64,000 nt of DNA from Brachycybe producta (GCA_036925085.1 JAUPFP010000003.1:3029001-3093000), one strand, 5' to 3'; positions 10,711 to 22,159 are shown, numbered from the stretch's first letter. Program-made: numbers and translations. Notes: generated by a model not told the origin, from the letters alone.

Positions 10711-11354
10711 GAAGTACGAAAAATAATAAGAAATTTGTGAGTTATGTTTAGAGGGCCTTCTTCATATTTTTCTATCTTCTTTCTTAAAATCAGATAAAAT
10801 TTCTTTTTAGTTGCATTTCTTTCCCCTCTGCATGTTGGAGAACTTAGCCTCGAAGTGCTAGGTTTTCTTCATGAATTGAAAAGCTAACAAAAAAAAAGGA
10901 CTTCAGAAAATAAATTTGAAAAGACAAGTAAAAAAGTGTTAGAAAGAAACTTAGAAGAAGAGAAAAAAAAAGTAGAAAGGACAAAAACCCGATTTGGTCA
11001 AGTTAACAAAAAAAAATGACAAAAACATATGTAGAAATGAAACAAGAACCACTTAAGTGTCTAAATGATAAAAAAAAAATATAGAAAAGTAGAGGGTGCA
11101 AAAAAAAAAAGGCAACACATACCCAAAAAAAATGGGAATCTTGTGTGTTTCATTGATGATGATGAGAATGATGATGATGATGATGATATCTGTGTTTCAC
11201 TGACACTAATGGAACTTAGTTGTGTTTTTTGTTGTTGTTGCTGCTGCTGTTTAACCAAAGGGGTTTTTAGTTTTGTTATTAGCACAAAGTGTTGTGTGTC
11301 TATTGCACTTAGCCACGGGGTTAGTAGCTTTAAAGCTCAAACTAAAAAGAAATA

Positions 11355-11356
<2 letters not shown>
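10711..11356. other. AT-rich spacer with short GAT/TTG micro-repeats
   Basis: Holds (GAT)n at about 11155-11190 and GTTGTTGTTGCTGCTGCTG near 11230. Frames here come from trinucleotide repeats. No gene seen. Confidence 0.45.
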
Positions 11357-11412
<56 letters not shown>

Positions 11413-11701
11413 AAGAGTGAGAATGGGATAGAATGAAAGAGACAGAGAAAGAGAAAATGGGAGAGAGAAAGGGATAGAATGAGAGACAGAGAAAGAGAGA
11501 ATGGGAGAGAGAAAGAGTGAGAATGGGACAGAATGAAAGAGACAGAGAGAGAGAGAGAGAATGGGAGAGAGAAAAAGAGTGAGAATGGGACAGAATGAAA
11601 GAGACAGAGAGAGAGAATGGGAGAGAGAGAAAGAGTGAGAATGGGACAGAATGAAAGAGAGAATGGGAGAGAGAAAAAGAGTGAGAATGGGACAGAATGA
11701 A

Positions 11702-11744
<43 letters not shown>

Positions 11745-11751
11745 AAGGAAG

Positions 11752-11786
<35 letters not shown>

Positions 11787-11823
11787 CACACAGAAAGAGA
11801 GAGAGACAGAAAGAAAGAGACAG

Positions 11824-11862
<39 letters not shown>

Positions 11863-11875
11863 AAGAAAGAGACAG

Positions 11876-11918
<43 letters not shown>

Positions 11919-11963
11919 AAGAAAGAGACAGAGAAAGAGAGAGGGACAGAAAGAAAGAGACAG

Positions 11964-11999
<36 letters not shown>

Positions 12000-12020
12000 A
12001 GAAAGAGAGAGAGAGACACA

Positions 12021-12056
<36 letters not shown>
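11357..12056. repeat. Compound (TA)n-(GA)n microsatellite, 700 bp
   Basis: (AT)n at about 11359-11404 runs into roughly 650 bp of nearly pure purine GA-rich sequence. An early unit GAGTGAGAATGGGACAGAAT plus GAAAGAGACA decays into pure (GA)n. The many long Ser/Leu and Arg/Glu frames on both strands are composition artefacts. Confidence 0.95.
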
Positions 12057-12060
<4 letters not shown>

Positions 12061-12339
12061 CAACTAAAATGAAATGGTGGAAAAAAAAAAAAGAAAAGTC
12101 TTTCCAATAGAAATTGCAATGTTATTAACCCTAAACTCTCACTTCCAAACAATGTCTAATTGTTTACAAAAGAGTTTAAATTGTATTGGGGCCAAAACTA
12201 AATCCCAAATGGACATGTATCCATATTATTACTAATGTCTTTCCCTCCTCCCCCCCCTTTCCAAAAAAAACTCATCTGCAATTGAAGAAATAGACACAAG
12301 TTTTTTTTAGGTACCTGTTTCAAACATAGCCTATATATT
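12057..12339. other. Unannotated spacer
   Basis: No feature beyond short C and A runs. Confidence 0.4.
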
Positions 12340-12531
12340 ACTGTCAATCTGTGGAAACAGTCAATCTGCAGATTACCTAGGTAATCTGCAAAACAACCAA
12401 CCTGCTAGCTGAATCTGCAAAATTCAACAACCTAAAATGTATTCAATTTTGCAGATTCGCTAGCAGTTTCGGTGGTTTTTTGCAGATAGTCTAGGCCATC
12501 TGCAGATTGACTGATTCCACAGATTGACAGT
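12340..12531. mobile_element. CTGTCAATCTGC foldback element, copy 1
   Basis: Almost wholly an inverted repeat: ACTGTCAATCTGTGGAA ... TTCCACAGATTGACAGT, with inner CAGATTACCTAGGTAATCTG and GCTAGCTGAATCTGCAAAAT / ATTTTGCAGATTCGCTAGC. The second copy is at 35947-36151. 192 bp, no ORF. Confidence 0.85.
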
Positions 12532-12551
12532 AACATATACATTGAGTTAAA

Positions 12552-12837
12552 GGATCGGATTTTTATGCAAAATATCAAGCAAAAAACTGTTTCTCAATTT
12601 GTGGCCCAAGTGCCAATTATGAAGTAATCATCATTATCATTGGAGAGCAACTGCAATTATGCTTTTTTGTTTAATAAAAAAGACTAATTAGAGGCTAAAT
12701 TTCTGGTTACTATCAGTTATCAACTTGTAAGTTCTAGCCTCTAACTAGTGTTTTTAATTTAAAAGAAAAAAATCATAATTGTTGGTTGATCTAAACGGAG
12801 ATTGTTACTTCATAATTGGCCCTTGTGCCACAGCCTC
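12552..12837 (+). mobile_element. F3 hAT-like MITE, copy 1 (right end lost)
   Basis: GGATCGGATTTTTATGCAAA start, TTTCTCAATTTGTGGCCCAA, TTAGAGGCTAAATTTCTGGT and its partner TTCTAGCCTCTAACTAG, then TTACTTCATAATTGGCCCTT. The terminal AAATCCGAGCCC is absent. Confidence 0.7.
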
Positions 12838-13394
12838 CTATACTGACACTGTGCCATGGACTTAACAAGTGTCTTTTCCCTGATACAAAATGGAGAGAAA
12901 TAGACGTTTTTTTTTCGGGTCCTATTTCCTTATTCAATGATCAATTTAGCGTGAATAAATGAGGGTGTTTTCGAATAATGCAAACCGTTCAAATGGAATT
13001 TCTTCTTCATTTACCTTGAACAGCACTTCGAAAAAATGGGTTCCAGAGTAAAAGAATGTGACATTAGGTAATTGGGAAAAGGCGGCACATACTTAATGAA
13101 TGCGTACGCGTACAACGACAAAGACCACTCCCCCCCAACTCCAAGAGCACAAGAAACATAGGGGTTAAAAACCCAGAAACACTCTCTCCGCCATTCCATC
13201 CTAATCTACCCCCCCCCCCCCCAAAAAAAAGAAACCCATTTTCTAAAATGTTCTAATTAAAGTCTGTAAATGCAGACAAGAGAAAGAAAATGTTCATAAA
13301 AACAGGGCACTGAATCACACAAAGACCTAAATATAAGAAGAATAAACCAAATTCACATGAACCGAAATGTGGCAATAGATACCTTGGATGCAAT
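12838..13394. other. Spacer with C14 run
   Basis: C homopolymer 13209-13222. No gene seen. Confidence 0.4.
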
Positions 13395-13965
13395 GCATGC
13401 TCAATGAAGTTTACCAGACAAAAATGTCTTCATTTCCGGTGCACAATGCTCTCTTAATTCAAAAGTTTGGTTAATGGAAATTGAAAATGTTGAGGTTTTT
13501 TCTTTCTATACTCGCAGATTGCTTCATGACAATGCCACTTAAAAGTGGATCGTGGGTACAAGACATTCCAAGGAAAGTTGGCAAGACAACTATGTCTTCT
13601 TTTCCGATTATCTATTACTTAGATTCGAAAGTTACCCCTAGTACAATTTGGGCATGTTTGAGGTTTTTCTATAGGTGCTTATGACAACACAACTTCAAAA
13701 ATGTGATTTACACAAACATTACAACTCCGAATGAAGTTTACAAGACAATAATTTCTTCATTTCCGGTTATCTGTACCTGATTCGAAAGTTACCCTATTTC
13801 AAACTGGGCATGAGTAAAGTTTTTCTGATAGGTGTTCATTCCAATGCAACTTCCGAAAATATATTTCACGCAAACTTCAAGGCTGTAGACAAAAAACAGT
13901 GTAGTTTGCAAGACAACTATGTTGTCACTTCCGGTGTTAGTTGCCCGATTTGAAACTTATCCCTT
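13395..13965. repeat. Degenerate tandem repeat, about 160-180 bp unit, with TTTCCGGT
   Basis: Three to four diverged units share, in order, AGTTTRCAAGACAA, TTTCCGGTTATCTGT, GATTCGAAAGTTACCC, TTGGGCATG, TTTTTCTATAGGTG, CAATGCAACTTC. The last, partial unit has CACTTCCGGTG, the ETS-type core. Divergence suggests an old array. No frame is conserved between units. Confidence 0.7.
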
Positions 13966-14065
13966 CATTTTGATCAAAATAAGATTTTTTTGTTCTCCCT
14001 AGCGGCAAAAAACCCCAATCAAAACGTAAATACCATTATGAAAATAAATACATCCTTTTATTAAA

Positions 14066-14080
14066 GCGCCCTCTATTGGC
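14066..14080 (-). promoter_or_regulatory. CTCF-like site GCGCCCTCTATTGGC
   Basis: Reverse complement GCCAATAGAGGGCGC fits the CTCF core (CCA-x-YAG-RKGGC-R). A second AGAGGGCGCTGC lies at 14425-14436, on the other side of the foldback element between them. Binding is inference. Confidence 0.4.
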
Positions 14081-14134
14081 AATTATCTCCAGCCTCTTTC
14101 TGCCATTTCCAAACTTTTCGTGGCCACAAAAAAA

Positions 14135-14329
14135 ACAGGCAAGTAAAGACAAGGACACGCAGATGTTTACCCGGCCCTTTTATGAGCGTCATCAATTTCT
14201 AATTGGTTTGTTACTTTGGTCTGATGTCACAAGCTCCGCTCTTTTCAATTTCCAATTGGTTGATATTTGGTCTGATGCTCATAAAAGGGCGGAGCAAACG
14301 TCTGCGTGTCCCTGTCTTTACATGCCTGT
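14135..14329 (-). mobile_element. ACAGGCA foldback element, subfamily D (D1)
   Basis: Arms ACAGGCAAGTAAAGACAAGG ... CCTGTCTTTACATGCCTGT, differing from A, B and C except for ACAGGCA. Core has GGCCCTTTTATGAGCGTCAT, CTAATTGGTTTGTTA, TGATGTCA and AAAGGGCGGAGC. Flanks are poly-A on both sides, so the duplication cannot be read. Confidence 0.8.
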
Positions 14330-14875
14330 AAAAAAAAACCACATGAAATTGATTTTGTGTGCGTGTGTTCAGAACACATGTTCTCCTAATTTTTCATTAA
14401 TTAACTAGTTTTCGTTTTGAAAAAAGAGGGCGCTGCTATATTCAAATGCCCCATATTTTTGTATGGGTTTCTTGCAGCGGAACGAAAATGAACATTTGAA
14501 CGGATGGAGAACTAAATTCTATACAGAAATGGGGTTTCTTTTTATGTATTTTAGACACTCAACACGAGAAAATTAAACAAGGTGTTCAAGTATATAGTGT
14601 GTGTAGGTGGGTGTGTTATTTGAAAACGTCAAAAGTTCAGCAGGTTTTCATTCATTTATATCCCAACCCCCCCTCGATATCCCCGCTTTTATTTCCAATT
14701 GATCCTCTTTACCTCCTCCTCCTCCCCTTCAAACTGATATATTAACGGTTAATTTGGAACTCGTGAAATTTTAATGGAAGCACACTGTTCAAATCAGTCA
14801 ATATCCAAATCCTTTAATTGAATTTCCTCTTCATTTACCGAAGTAATTGGATGTCAGTGAGTTAGGAGACACACG
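14330..14875. other. Spacer
   Basis: No gene seen; AGAGGGCGCTGC at 14425-14436 noted above. Confidence 0.4.
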
Positions 14876-16130
14876 GAATACACACAATATACATATACAT
14901 AAAGAGGAAAACGCACACGCGCAGAAAAAAAATAACACGCACGAAACACAAATAGAAAACACACATAAAGAGAAAACGCACACGTGCAGAAAAAAATAAC
15001 ACACATGCAGAAAAACAAACCTATAAACACACATAAAGAGAAAACGCACACGTGCAGAAAAAAAAATAACACGCACGAAACACAAATAGAAAACACACAA
15101 AGAAAAAAACGCACACGTGCAGAAAAAATAACACATGCATAAAAAAACCCTGCAAACACACATAGTAAAATAACACACACAAATCACAAATAGAAAACAC
15201 ACACATAACGAGAAAAACGCACACGTGCAGAAAAAAATAACACATGCAGAAAAAAAAACACATAGTAGAATAACACACAGCGCACAAATAAGAAACACAC
15301 AGAAAAGTACACACACATAAAGAGAAAACAAGCACGCAGAAAAAACACAAACAATATTTCTGTATTTTTTTTTTCGCTATACAGTATAGCGGAAAAAAAT
15401 TACAGAAATATAATTTAGAAAAATGTTAACAGACGAAACTCAGAAAACAGAAACACACACACACATGTGCATAAAAAATAACAGACGCAGAAAAAAACGT
15501 AAACACACACATATATAAACAAAATAACACGCAGAAAAATCATTAAAGAAACATGACAGAAAATACACACAAAAACAGACATACACAGAAAAATAACACA
15601 AAAGATAACACGAACAGACATAGAGAAAAACATACACATAAAAACACACGCACATAGAGAGAATTCACACCTGCAGAAAAAATAACACACAGAAAAAAAC
15701 AAAACAAGTAAAACGTGCAGAAAAAATAACACGCAGAAAGTAAAACAAAACGAAAATGCAAAAACGCGTAAAGTAAAAGTAATCATGTAAAAAAAGAAAA
15801 CGCACACGCGCAGAAAATATAACACACGCAGAAAAAAAGCAAACATAAAACGAAATGCACACGCGCAGAAAAAAAAACAAGCAAACATATAAAAGAAAAC
15901 GCATACGTGCAGAAAAAAATAACACACGCAGAAAAAAGCAAACATATAAAAAGAAAACGCACAGGTGCAGAAAAAAATAATGCCGAAAGTATAGGCAGAA
16001 AAAAATAACAAAAATATATTAAACATAAATAACAGACAGAAACACACAGACACGTGAAAACACAAAAGTAGATAAATAACATACAGAAAACGCGTACAGC
16101 CACAGAAAAGAACATACAAAAAACACATAG
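14876..16130. repeat. T-poor GCAGAAAA array, 1.25 kb
   Basis: Loosely tandem units: ACACACATAAAGAGAAAACG, CACACGTGCAGAAAAAAATA, ACACGCACGAAACACAAATA. The plus strand is strikingly poor in T, so the minus strand has few stops and yields long Phe/Cys/Val-rich frames with no conserved domain. A short palindrome TTCGCTATACAGTATAGCG sits near 15373-15391. Confidence 0.9.
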
Positions 16131-16651
16131 AATATTACGTAGACAGATCTTTTATAAGAAAGTTTTTTTTTCTTCAAATAATCCTTCTTGAATTTCGATG
16201 TTTTTCATAAGAAGACAGAAAAACGAAACGAAAAATGATGTTAAAGAGATAGAAAGACATTTTTCACACAGAGAGAAAGTGAGAGAGAGAAAATTATTAA
16301 TTTATTTCTGCTTCCACTAACACACAATATAATAATAAAAAAAAAGCCAACAACAGAAAAACTTCCAATTTCAAACCTCCCCCTCCCTCAAAGCCCACCT
16401 CCCAAAACTCCCTTTTTTGCGTCACAAGATTAAATGAGTTTTCGGGGTTTTTTTTTAAAGTATCAAAAAATGATGCTATTTTACTCTGCAAGGTGTTAAA
16501 TTAAGATTCGATCAATTTTGCTTTTTAAAAGCGCCACCTGTTGGAAACTACTGTAGGAAGTTGAACCCTTTTGTGTCCTTTCAGGAATTTGGTCGTTTTT
16601 TGAAAAAAAAAAAAATTTAAACTTTTCTACAACTTTTTGAGTTTTAAACTA
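16131..16651. other. Spacer with CTCF-like GCGCCACCTGTTGG
   Basis: GCGCCACCTGTTGG at 16531-16544 reads CCAACAGGTGGCGC on the minus strand. No gene seen. Confidence 0.4.
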
Positions 16652-17071
16652 GACGGTGGGACGAATCTTAATTTTCCTCGAATCCGAATCCAAAAAGGAT
16701 CTCTAATCTCTCGAATCCTTCAAATATAAGAATCCTATATTATTCATTAAGAAGATACAAATAAATGAAATAATATTAAATATTAAATTATTAATAATAA
16801 AAAACACAGTGTGGCGGCATTCAGAGACGCCACAAGGTGATATTCGTGATCCGGATACCACCGAAATTGCAACAATCGCTGGTTATTTTTGTTAGTGTAC
16901 ACCATTTATTGGACGTGAATGGAGTTAAAAGTAATTTTACCAAAGTTTTTAACAGTTTTTTTTTTACGGTTAGGATTCGAAAGACGAAAAAATAGGAGAA
17001 TTAAATTCTAATTTTCGAATCTCGAATATTTTTCAAGATTCGCGGGATTCGAAGATTCGAATGGCCCATCA
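16652..17071 (-). mobile_element. ATTCGAAT element, copy 2 (reverse)
   Basis: Starts GGTGGGACGAATCTTAATTT and ends GGATTCGAAGATTCGAATGG plus CCCATC, the complement of copy 1. The shared middle includes CACAGTGTGGCGGCATTCAG and GATCCGGATACCACCGAAAT. 6 kb from copy 1 in opposite orientation. Confidence 0.75.
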
Positions 17072-17944
17072 CTAGTTTTAAACTTTATTGAATTTACGGA
17101 CTCTTTAGATTTCTGTGGATAGTTGAACCATCCCCTGACACCTTTTGAATAAAAATTTGGCCGATTTTTCAAAAAAAAAAAACCTAACTTGATTTTTTGT
17201 GCATTTTGTTTTGGGCATTTTAAACTTAGTTGAATATAAAATTATCATCATTTCTATAAGCTTTTTGGAACTTTTGGGAACAGATGAAATTTCTGCTTGA
17301 AAGATCTTATTGTTTTTATATCAGAAAAAATGTGAACAAAAAGTCAGAAATAAGTACAAGCAGAAAACGCCGACTGAAAATAGAACTTCATTCACTTGAA
17401 AAAATTCGAAACAAATTCAACTTTTTTTTTTCTGCCAGACAAATAGAATTATTTAAATTACGTAAGTTATATTTTAAGCCTAATTTTCTACCTCATACAC
17501 AGAAAACGCCAACTGAAAATGTGACCAAAATTATAAGAAACATAAGTTAAATAATTCTATTTAAATTGAAAATTCGTTTACAACATTTTTTCTCTTCAAT
17601 TTTAGACAAATCCTATTTTCAGTCGATATTTTCTACTTACGAGATTTATTTTTTTCAGAAAAATAAAATTTTAGGTTTTTTGATATCAGAAAATATTTCT
17701 GACTTTTTTGTTGACATTTTAAGCACAAGCAGAAAACGCCAACTGAGAGTAGAATTCCATTCATTTAAGAAAAAAAAAAATGTTTGAAGCAAATTCAGCT
17801 TTTTTTTCTACCTACTTTCTGCCCAACAAATATAGATTTAAAACAAATTCTATTTTCAGTCAGCTTTTTTTCTGCTTGCGAAAAACTTGACTAAACATTT
17901 TTTTTTAAAAACCTAGATAATTTCTGTAACATTTCAACAACAAA
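17072..17944. repeat. Degenerate AGAAAACGCCAACTGAAAAT repeats
   Basis: AGCAGAAAACGCC-A-CTGA (17360, 17500, 17730) and AATTCTATTTTCAGTC-type complements recur with poly-T tracts. Related to the GCAGAAAA arrays and to 27.06-27.3 kb and 58.05-58.13 kb. Short frames here lack coding character. Confidence 0.55.
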
Positions 17945-17947
17945 AAT

Positions 17948-18165
17948 ATACAACTACTAGTTGGGGTAACCCGTCATAACTGACATGAGTAACCCGGCCT
18001 GTATGACGGGACATTCTAGTTTTAACTATTTTATTCAAATACTGACGGTCACTCAATGAAGGACGTTTCCTTCTCTCATCTCCCCCACCGCCGCCCTCAC
18101 ATGTGTTTGCTTAAAGGTTTTTGTCCTTGTTTGTACAGCATTACACATCGCCAGACAGACTTTGC
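17948..18165 (+). mobile_element. Family H element, copy 1 (TAACCCGTCATAA end)
   Basis: Begins ACTAGTTGGGGTAACCCGTC and includes AATGAAGGACGTTTCCTTCT, GTTTGCTTAAAGGTTTTTGT, ending TGTACAGCATTACACATCGC. An inverted relative lies at 34436-34622. Class unknown. Confidence 0.6.
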
Positions 18166-18179
18166 TTAATATATATATA

Positions 18180-18530
18180 ACTAGTGGGGTAACCCGTCAT
18201 AAATGACGGGAGCAAAATTCACAGGCAATTAATTGCGCGCATGCGCTTCGTTTTTTTTTTTTTTTTTTTTACTCATTTCATTTCAATTTCAGTCACCCCC
18301 TCCCACTTTTTTCTTCCTCCACGTTTCTCTCTCCCCCCTTCTACACTTTCCAACCTTTTCCCCTCTCCAATTTAATAGCATGAGGTTCTTGGATGGGAAG
18401 GGTTTGATTTTATTTTTATTTAATTTAATTTAATTTATTTTATTTAAATTTATATAAATTCCGATGTGCTTCAATGATTGTACAGCGTTACTTCAGACAG
18501 ACAGACAGATAGATGGATAGATAGACACAC
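18180..18530 (+). mobile_element. Family H element, copy 2, with CAGACAGACAGA tail
   Basis: Begins AACTAGTGGGGTAACCCGTC with hairpin CCCGTCATAAATGACGGG. Ends TGTACAGCGTTACTTCAGAC followed by CAGA/GATA micro-repeats. The internal part differs from copy 1, so only the ends are shared. A GCGCGCATGCGC stretch lies near 18235. Confidence 0.6.
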
Positions 18531-18539
18531 AGACCTGGG

Positions 18540-18541
<2 letters not shown>

Positions 18542-18612
<71 letters not shown>
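18542..18612. repeat. (TA)n microsatellite
   Basis: About 70 bp of uninterrupted AT dinucleotide, directly after the family H tail. Confidence 0.95.
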
Positions 18613-18614
<2 letters not shown>

Positions 18615-19204
18615 GTATTTTTTTTACTATTCTAGTTTCTAACATCCAATATGCATAGAAAACATTTTGATGCATGTGATTACAAATTAAAAATAAAATA
18701 AAAGAGATAGTCGATTAAAAGAGGTGGCTGCGCGTTTTGTGGTTATTCTAGTCTGTTGTCAAACGCAGAAGTTACCCCCACAACAGAAGAAGAAGAAAAG
18801 TGAGAAAGAGCGAATAAAAAAAAGAACATGGAGGAGAAAAATGCTTCCGACTAAAATTAATTATCATCATCGATCGATCAAAATGAATGTTCCAATGAAC
18901 CTCATTTCCAATTTCAAAACAACAATATGACAAAAGACAAGGATTTTTTTGTTCCCCCTCCTCCTTTTCCTCCCTATATAATACATACATATATGCAGGA
19001 TGAAATTAATACTCAATGTATCTTTTCATCTTAATGGTTTGACGCCATTTTTTTTGTTAACTCTTAAGCTCAAGAGAGAGAGAGAGAGAGAAAGAATGAG
19101 AGAATCCATTAAAATGTAAAATTGATCCTTCAACAAAAGCTTAATTTAATTAATTTTCTAACTGAAAATGCGCTTAAAAACATAAATAAGCATTTTCCTT
19201 TTTT
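18613..19204. other. AT-rich spacer
   Basis: A short (GA)n at 19075-19090 and A/T runs. No gene seen. Confidence 0.4.
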
Positions 19205-19990
19205 TTTTAAAAAAAAGTTTTCTTCTGCTACTTCAGTTAATAAAGGTAAAAAAAAAGCCCTAAACAATATTGAATACTGCATAGACAGTGGCGCCATCTA
19301 GAAATCTGCACTGCATACTTATACTAGGTGGTGCTTCAATGCTTTATTTAGAAACTGCTGGATGGAATCATATTTTTCTCCTCTTAAAAAGCTTTCTTCT
19401 GCTACTTATGCAACAAAGAAAAAAGCCTAAACAGTATTGAATGCTACATAGACAGTGGCGCCATCTAGAAATCTGCACTGCTCACTTTGCTAGGTGGTGC
19501 TTCAATGCTTTATTTAGAAACTGCTGGATGGAATCATATTTTTCTCCTCTTAAAAAGCTTTCTTCTGCTACTTCTTCAACAAATAAAAAAAGCCTAAACA
19601 ATATTGAACACTGTGTAGACAGTGGCGCCATCTACCAATTTGCAAATTGTGCAGTCTATCGCCATTATCCTATAATAGATAAGCTGGAAGGATATTGTCT
19701 TTTGCTTTAAAAAAAAGTCGCAGACACTGTTGAAAACTGCATAGAGTTGCTGTGCATACTTTGCTAGGTGGCACCACTGGTAGTGCGGTACCATGCTTGC
19801 TCTATGTTAGGGCTGGAAACTGGATGGATACTTTTCTAAACTGATCTTAAGTTTTCTAGTTTTTCAACAAAAAAAAACTACAAACACTATTAAATACTGC
19901 ATAGACAGTGGCGCCATCTAAAAAAACCTGCAGTGCATATTTTTCTAGGTGAAACCACATGTTTGCAATGAGGCACCATTAATATCAAAA
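19205..19990. repeat. Tandem array of about 167-bp units, each with AGTGGCGCCATCTA
   Basis: Units begin TTTCTTCTGCTACTT, continue AAAGCCTAAACAATATTGAA, then TAGACAGTGGCGCCATCTA, then CTAGGTGGTGCTTCAATGC and AACTGCTGGATGGAATCAT. CTCF-like sites fall at 19286-19300, 19453-19467, 19620-19634 and 19906-19920 (steps of 167, 167 and 286). A diverged site GCTAGGTGGCACCACTGG lies at 19763-19780. No frame is kept between units. Confidence 0.85.
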
Positions 19991-20040
19991 TTACATTTAA
20001 AAAAACCTGGAACACACATACCTTATTCAGTGTGTTCCCT

Positions 20041-20331
20041 TATACCTTGTACACACACGTGAGTTAAATGAATTCAAATTAAATGCGCTTAAGTGAATTT
20101 ATACGGAATCCAGTTAAGGACACATGAATCAAATAAAAATTGACTTTATTATTAATATTTTAAATTGAAATACTAAATCAATATTTTGTCATTTAACTCA
20201 ATATTTTCAGATTATTAACTGAATAACTTGAATTCGACGACATATTGTTTGTTTGTCCTTCACGGGGCTCTGTAGAACAAGTTTATTATTTAAATGCATT
20301 TAAATTATCAGGTGTGTATACTAGGTATAAC
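20041..20331 (-). mobile_element. F2 element, copy 5 (reverse, complete)
   Basis: TATACCTTGTACACACACGT ... GGTGTGTATACTAGGTATAA, with all internal landmarks. Inverted ends TATACC...GGTATA are intact. Confidence 0.85.
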
Positions 20332-20453
20332 CTGAACGCATCCGTTGTGTTTGAAAACTTTCTTAAGTTTATGTAATCTGCGCCATCTGTTGTTACATTT
20401 AGCAACTATTAATATTTTTTTCCATTAGTATTTGATATTTAATCTAGTTTTCT

Positions 20454-20455
<2 letters not shown>
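20332..20455. promoter_or_regulatory. CTCF-like CTGCGCCATCTGTTG
   Basis: CTGCGCCATCTGTTG at about 20388-20402; complement CAACAGATGGCGCAG fits the CTCF core. Isolated site in AT-rich DNA. Confidence 0.35.

Positions 20456-20523
<68 letters not shown>
20456..20523. repeat. (TA)n microsatellite
   Basis: About 68 bp of AT dinucleotide. Confidence 0.95.
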
Positions 20524-20530
<7 letters not shown>

Positions 20531-20744
20531 TACTGTATAAATAATGATTAAGATGTCTTTATATATAAGCCTTGATGAGAAGAGTGTAAAATGGGATTGG
20601 ATTTGGGAGTTAGGTTTGAATGGAGGTTCAAACGTTTTTATTACAAGACTCTCTTAATTTTATTTTACGGGAAAATCTGCAGATGTTACACAATCATCAT
20701 CTCTCGGACTTCAATAGCTTTTTTTTTGTTGTTCTGCTGGGCGT

Positions 20745-20785
<41 letters not shown>

Positions 20786-21074
20786 TGTTACGTAGACTCG
20801 AGAATTACAGACTTTTGATGTTAAGACGAGCATCAAATTTTCACTTCATTACACATCCTTTCATTGAGCTGGCTGGCTGACTGGCACTCACAATTGACTA
20901 GAAAAACCACCACCTCCCCCCTTTCTACTTTGCCTACAATTACTTCTCGTAGTAAATGTACATATATATGTAGTCGAAAATCCTGCTATCCAGAAAAAAA
21001 TTCCTATTTGCTCTCCTCAAGACAATCGGTGACTAAAGCCCCCCCCCCCCCCCCCTTTATTTTGAAATAGGCCT
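20524..21074. other. Spacer with (CT)n and C17 run
   Basis: (CT)n at about 20751-20780 and a 17-C homopolymer at 21039-21055. Frames across (CT)n are not credible genes. Confidence 0.5.
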
Positions 21075-21170
21075 ATAATAAATCTTTCAAAATAAACTTT
21101 TTATAAGCTCAAACTCACATAAAAAAGCTTATTTTGAAAGATATCAACATGAAAATACCCTTAATTTTAA
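21075..21170. mobile_element. F1 foldback core fragment
   Basis: TCTTTCAAAATAAACTTTTT and AAGCTTATTTTGAAAGATAT inner arms without the outer CTAG arms. Confidence 0.6.
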
Positions 21171-21181
21171 ACGATAGTGTG

Positions 21182-21491
21182 TAATACCTAGTACACACCA
21201 GATAATTTAAATACATTTAAATAATAAACGTGTTCTACAGAGCCCTGTGAAGGACAAACAAACAATATATATCGAATTCAATTTATTCTGTTAATAATCT
21301 GAAAATATTGAGTTAATACTTAAATATAATTATATAAACTAGTTGACAAAATATTGATTTAGTATTTCAATTTAAAATATTAATAATAAAGTCAATTTTT
21401 ATTTGGTTGATGTCCTTAACTGGATTCCGTATAATTCACCTAAACACATTTAATTTGAATTCATTTAACTTATGACTGTGTACAAGGTATA
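21182..21491 (+). mobile_element. F2 element, copy 6 (complete)
   Basis: TAATACCTAGTACACACCAG ... GACTGTGTACAAGGTATAAC with all landmarks. Inserted next to the F1 core fragment. Confidence 0.85.
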
Positions 21492-21608
21492 ACACTCAAG
21501 TAGACATTGATAATATTAACAATGGACTAGAAGTTGGTTGATTTTGAGACACACTGTATAGAAATGGTTCTTAATAAGGACTGGTTCTTTTAGAGGGGGT
21601 TTTGTTTA

Positions 21609-22035
21609 AAGTCCCCTTATCACACTAGCAACCATTGACGCAATTCAACTAGCAATGCAACTTGTGATGTGACTTGCAACTAGAACACATGAAACTAGAT
21701 TTACAACCTAGTTCCACAATCAAGTTTTCACAACTTTGAGTCCACAGAAAAGATCAGCTAACAGGAAGTTCATAAACCGGAAATTCATTCAAAGTTTTGA
21801 TTTCATTGTCGGCATACAGTCTGATTGGTTGGTTTGTTAGAATGTTTCATAAAAAAGTCTCTCAGAAGTTAAACATGTGCAACTCAACGAGAGACTGAGT
21901 CTTAACACTAGTTGAAAAGAAAGTTTTATCAAGTTGCATGTCATAATCACACTATAAACAAAGGAGTTGCATGTCACAGTTGCAAATTTTATTGCATCAA
22001 AGTTTCATCAAATGCTGTTAGTGTGATAGGGGCTT
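21609..22035. mobile_element. Foldback element AAGTCCCCTTATCACACTAG
   Basis: Left end AAGTCCCCTTATCACACTAG and right end GTTAGTGTGATAGGGGCTT form inverted ends of about 20 bp. The inner part has many GTTGCAA/TTGCAACT and AACTAG repeats that pair across it. 427 bp, no ORF. A G12 run begins at 22040. Confidence 0.65.
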
Positions 22036-22159
22036 AACTGGGGGGGGGGGGTATTAATTACGGAACTCCAGTAAGTATAAGAAACTTCAAAAAACTACCC
22101 ATAATTCTACTTGGTCCTGTTTTTATTTTTGCCTGCAACAAACGAAGAAACAAGACTAA

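Noticed and set aside
11251-12152. Long Ser/Leu/Phe-rich (minus) and Arg/Glu-rich (plus) open frames up to 271 residues
   Set aside because: They come from (GA)n/(CT)n repeats that lack stops by composition; all frames and both strands are open alike.
14831-16128. Cys/Phe/Val-rich minus-strand frames up to 237 residues that look like cysteine-rich membrane proteins
   Set aside because: The plus strand is T-poor, so minus-strand stops are rare. The same style appears at 23.3 and 44 kb with unrelated units, and several frames are open together.
17948-18530. Helitron ends for family H
   Set aside because: No TC start or CTRR end with a preceding hairpin could be fixed, and no AT insertion site was clear.
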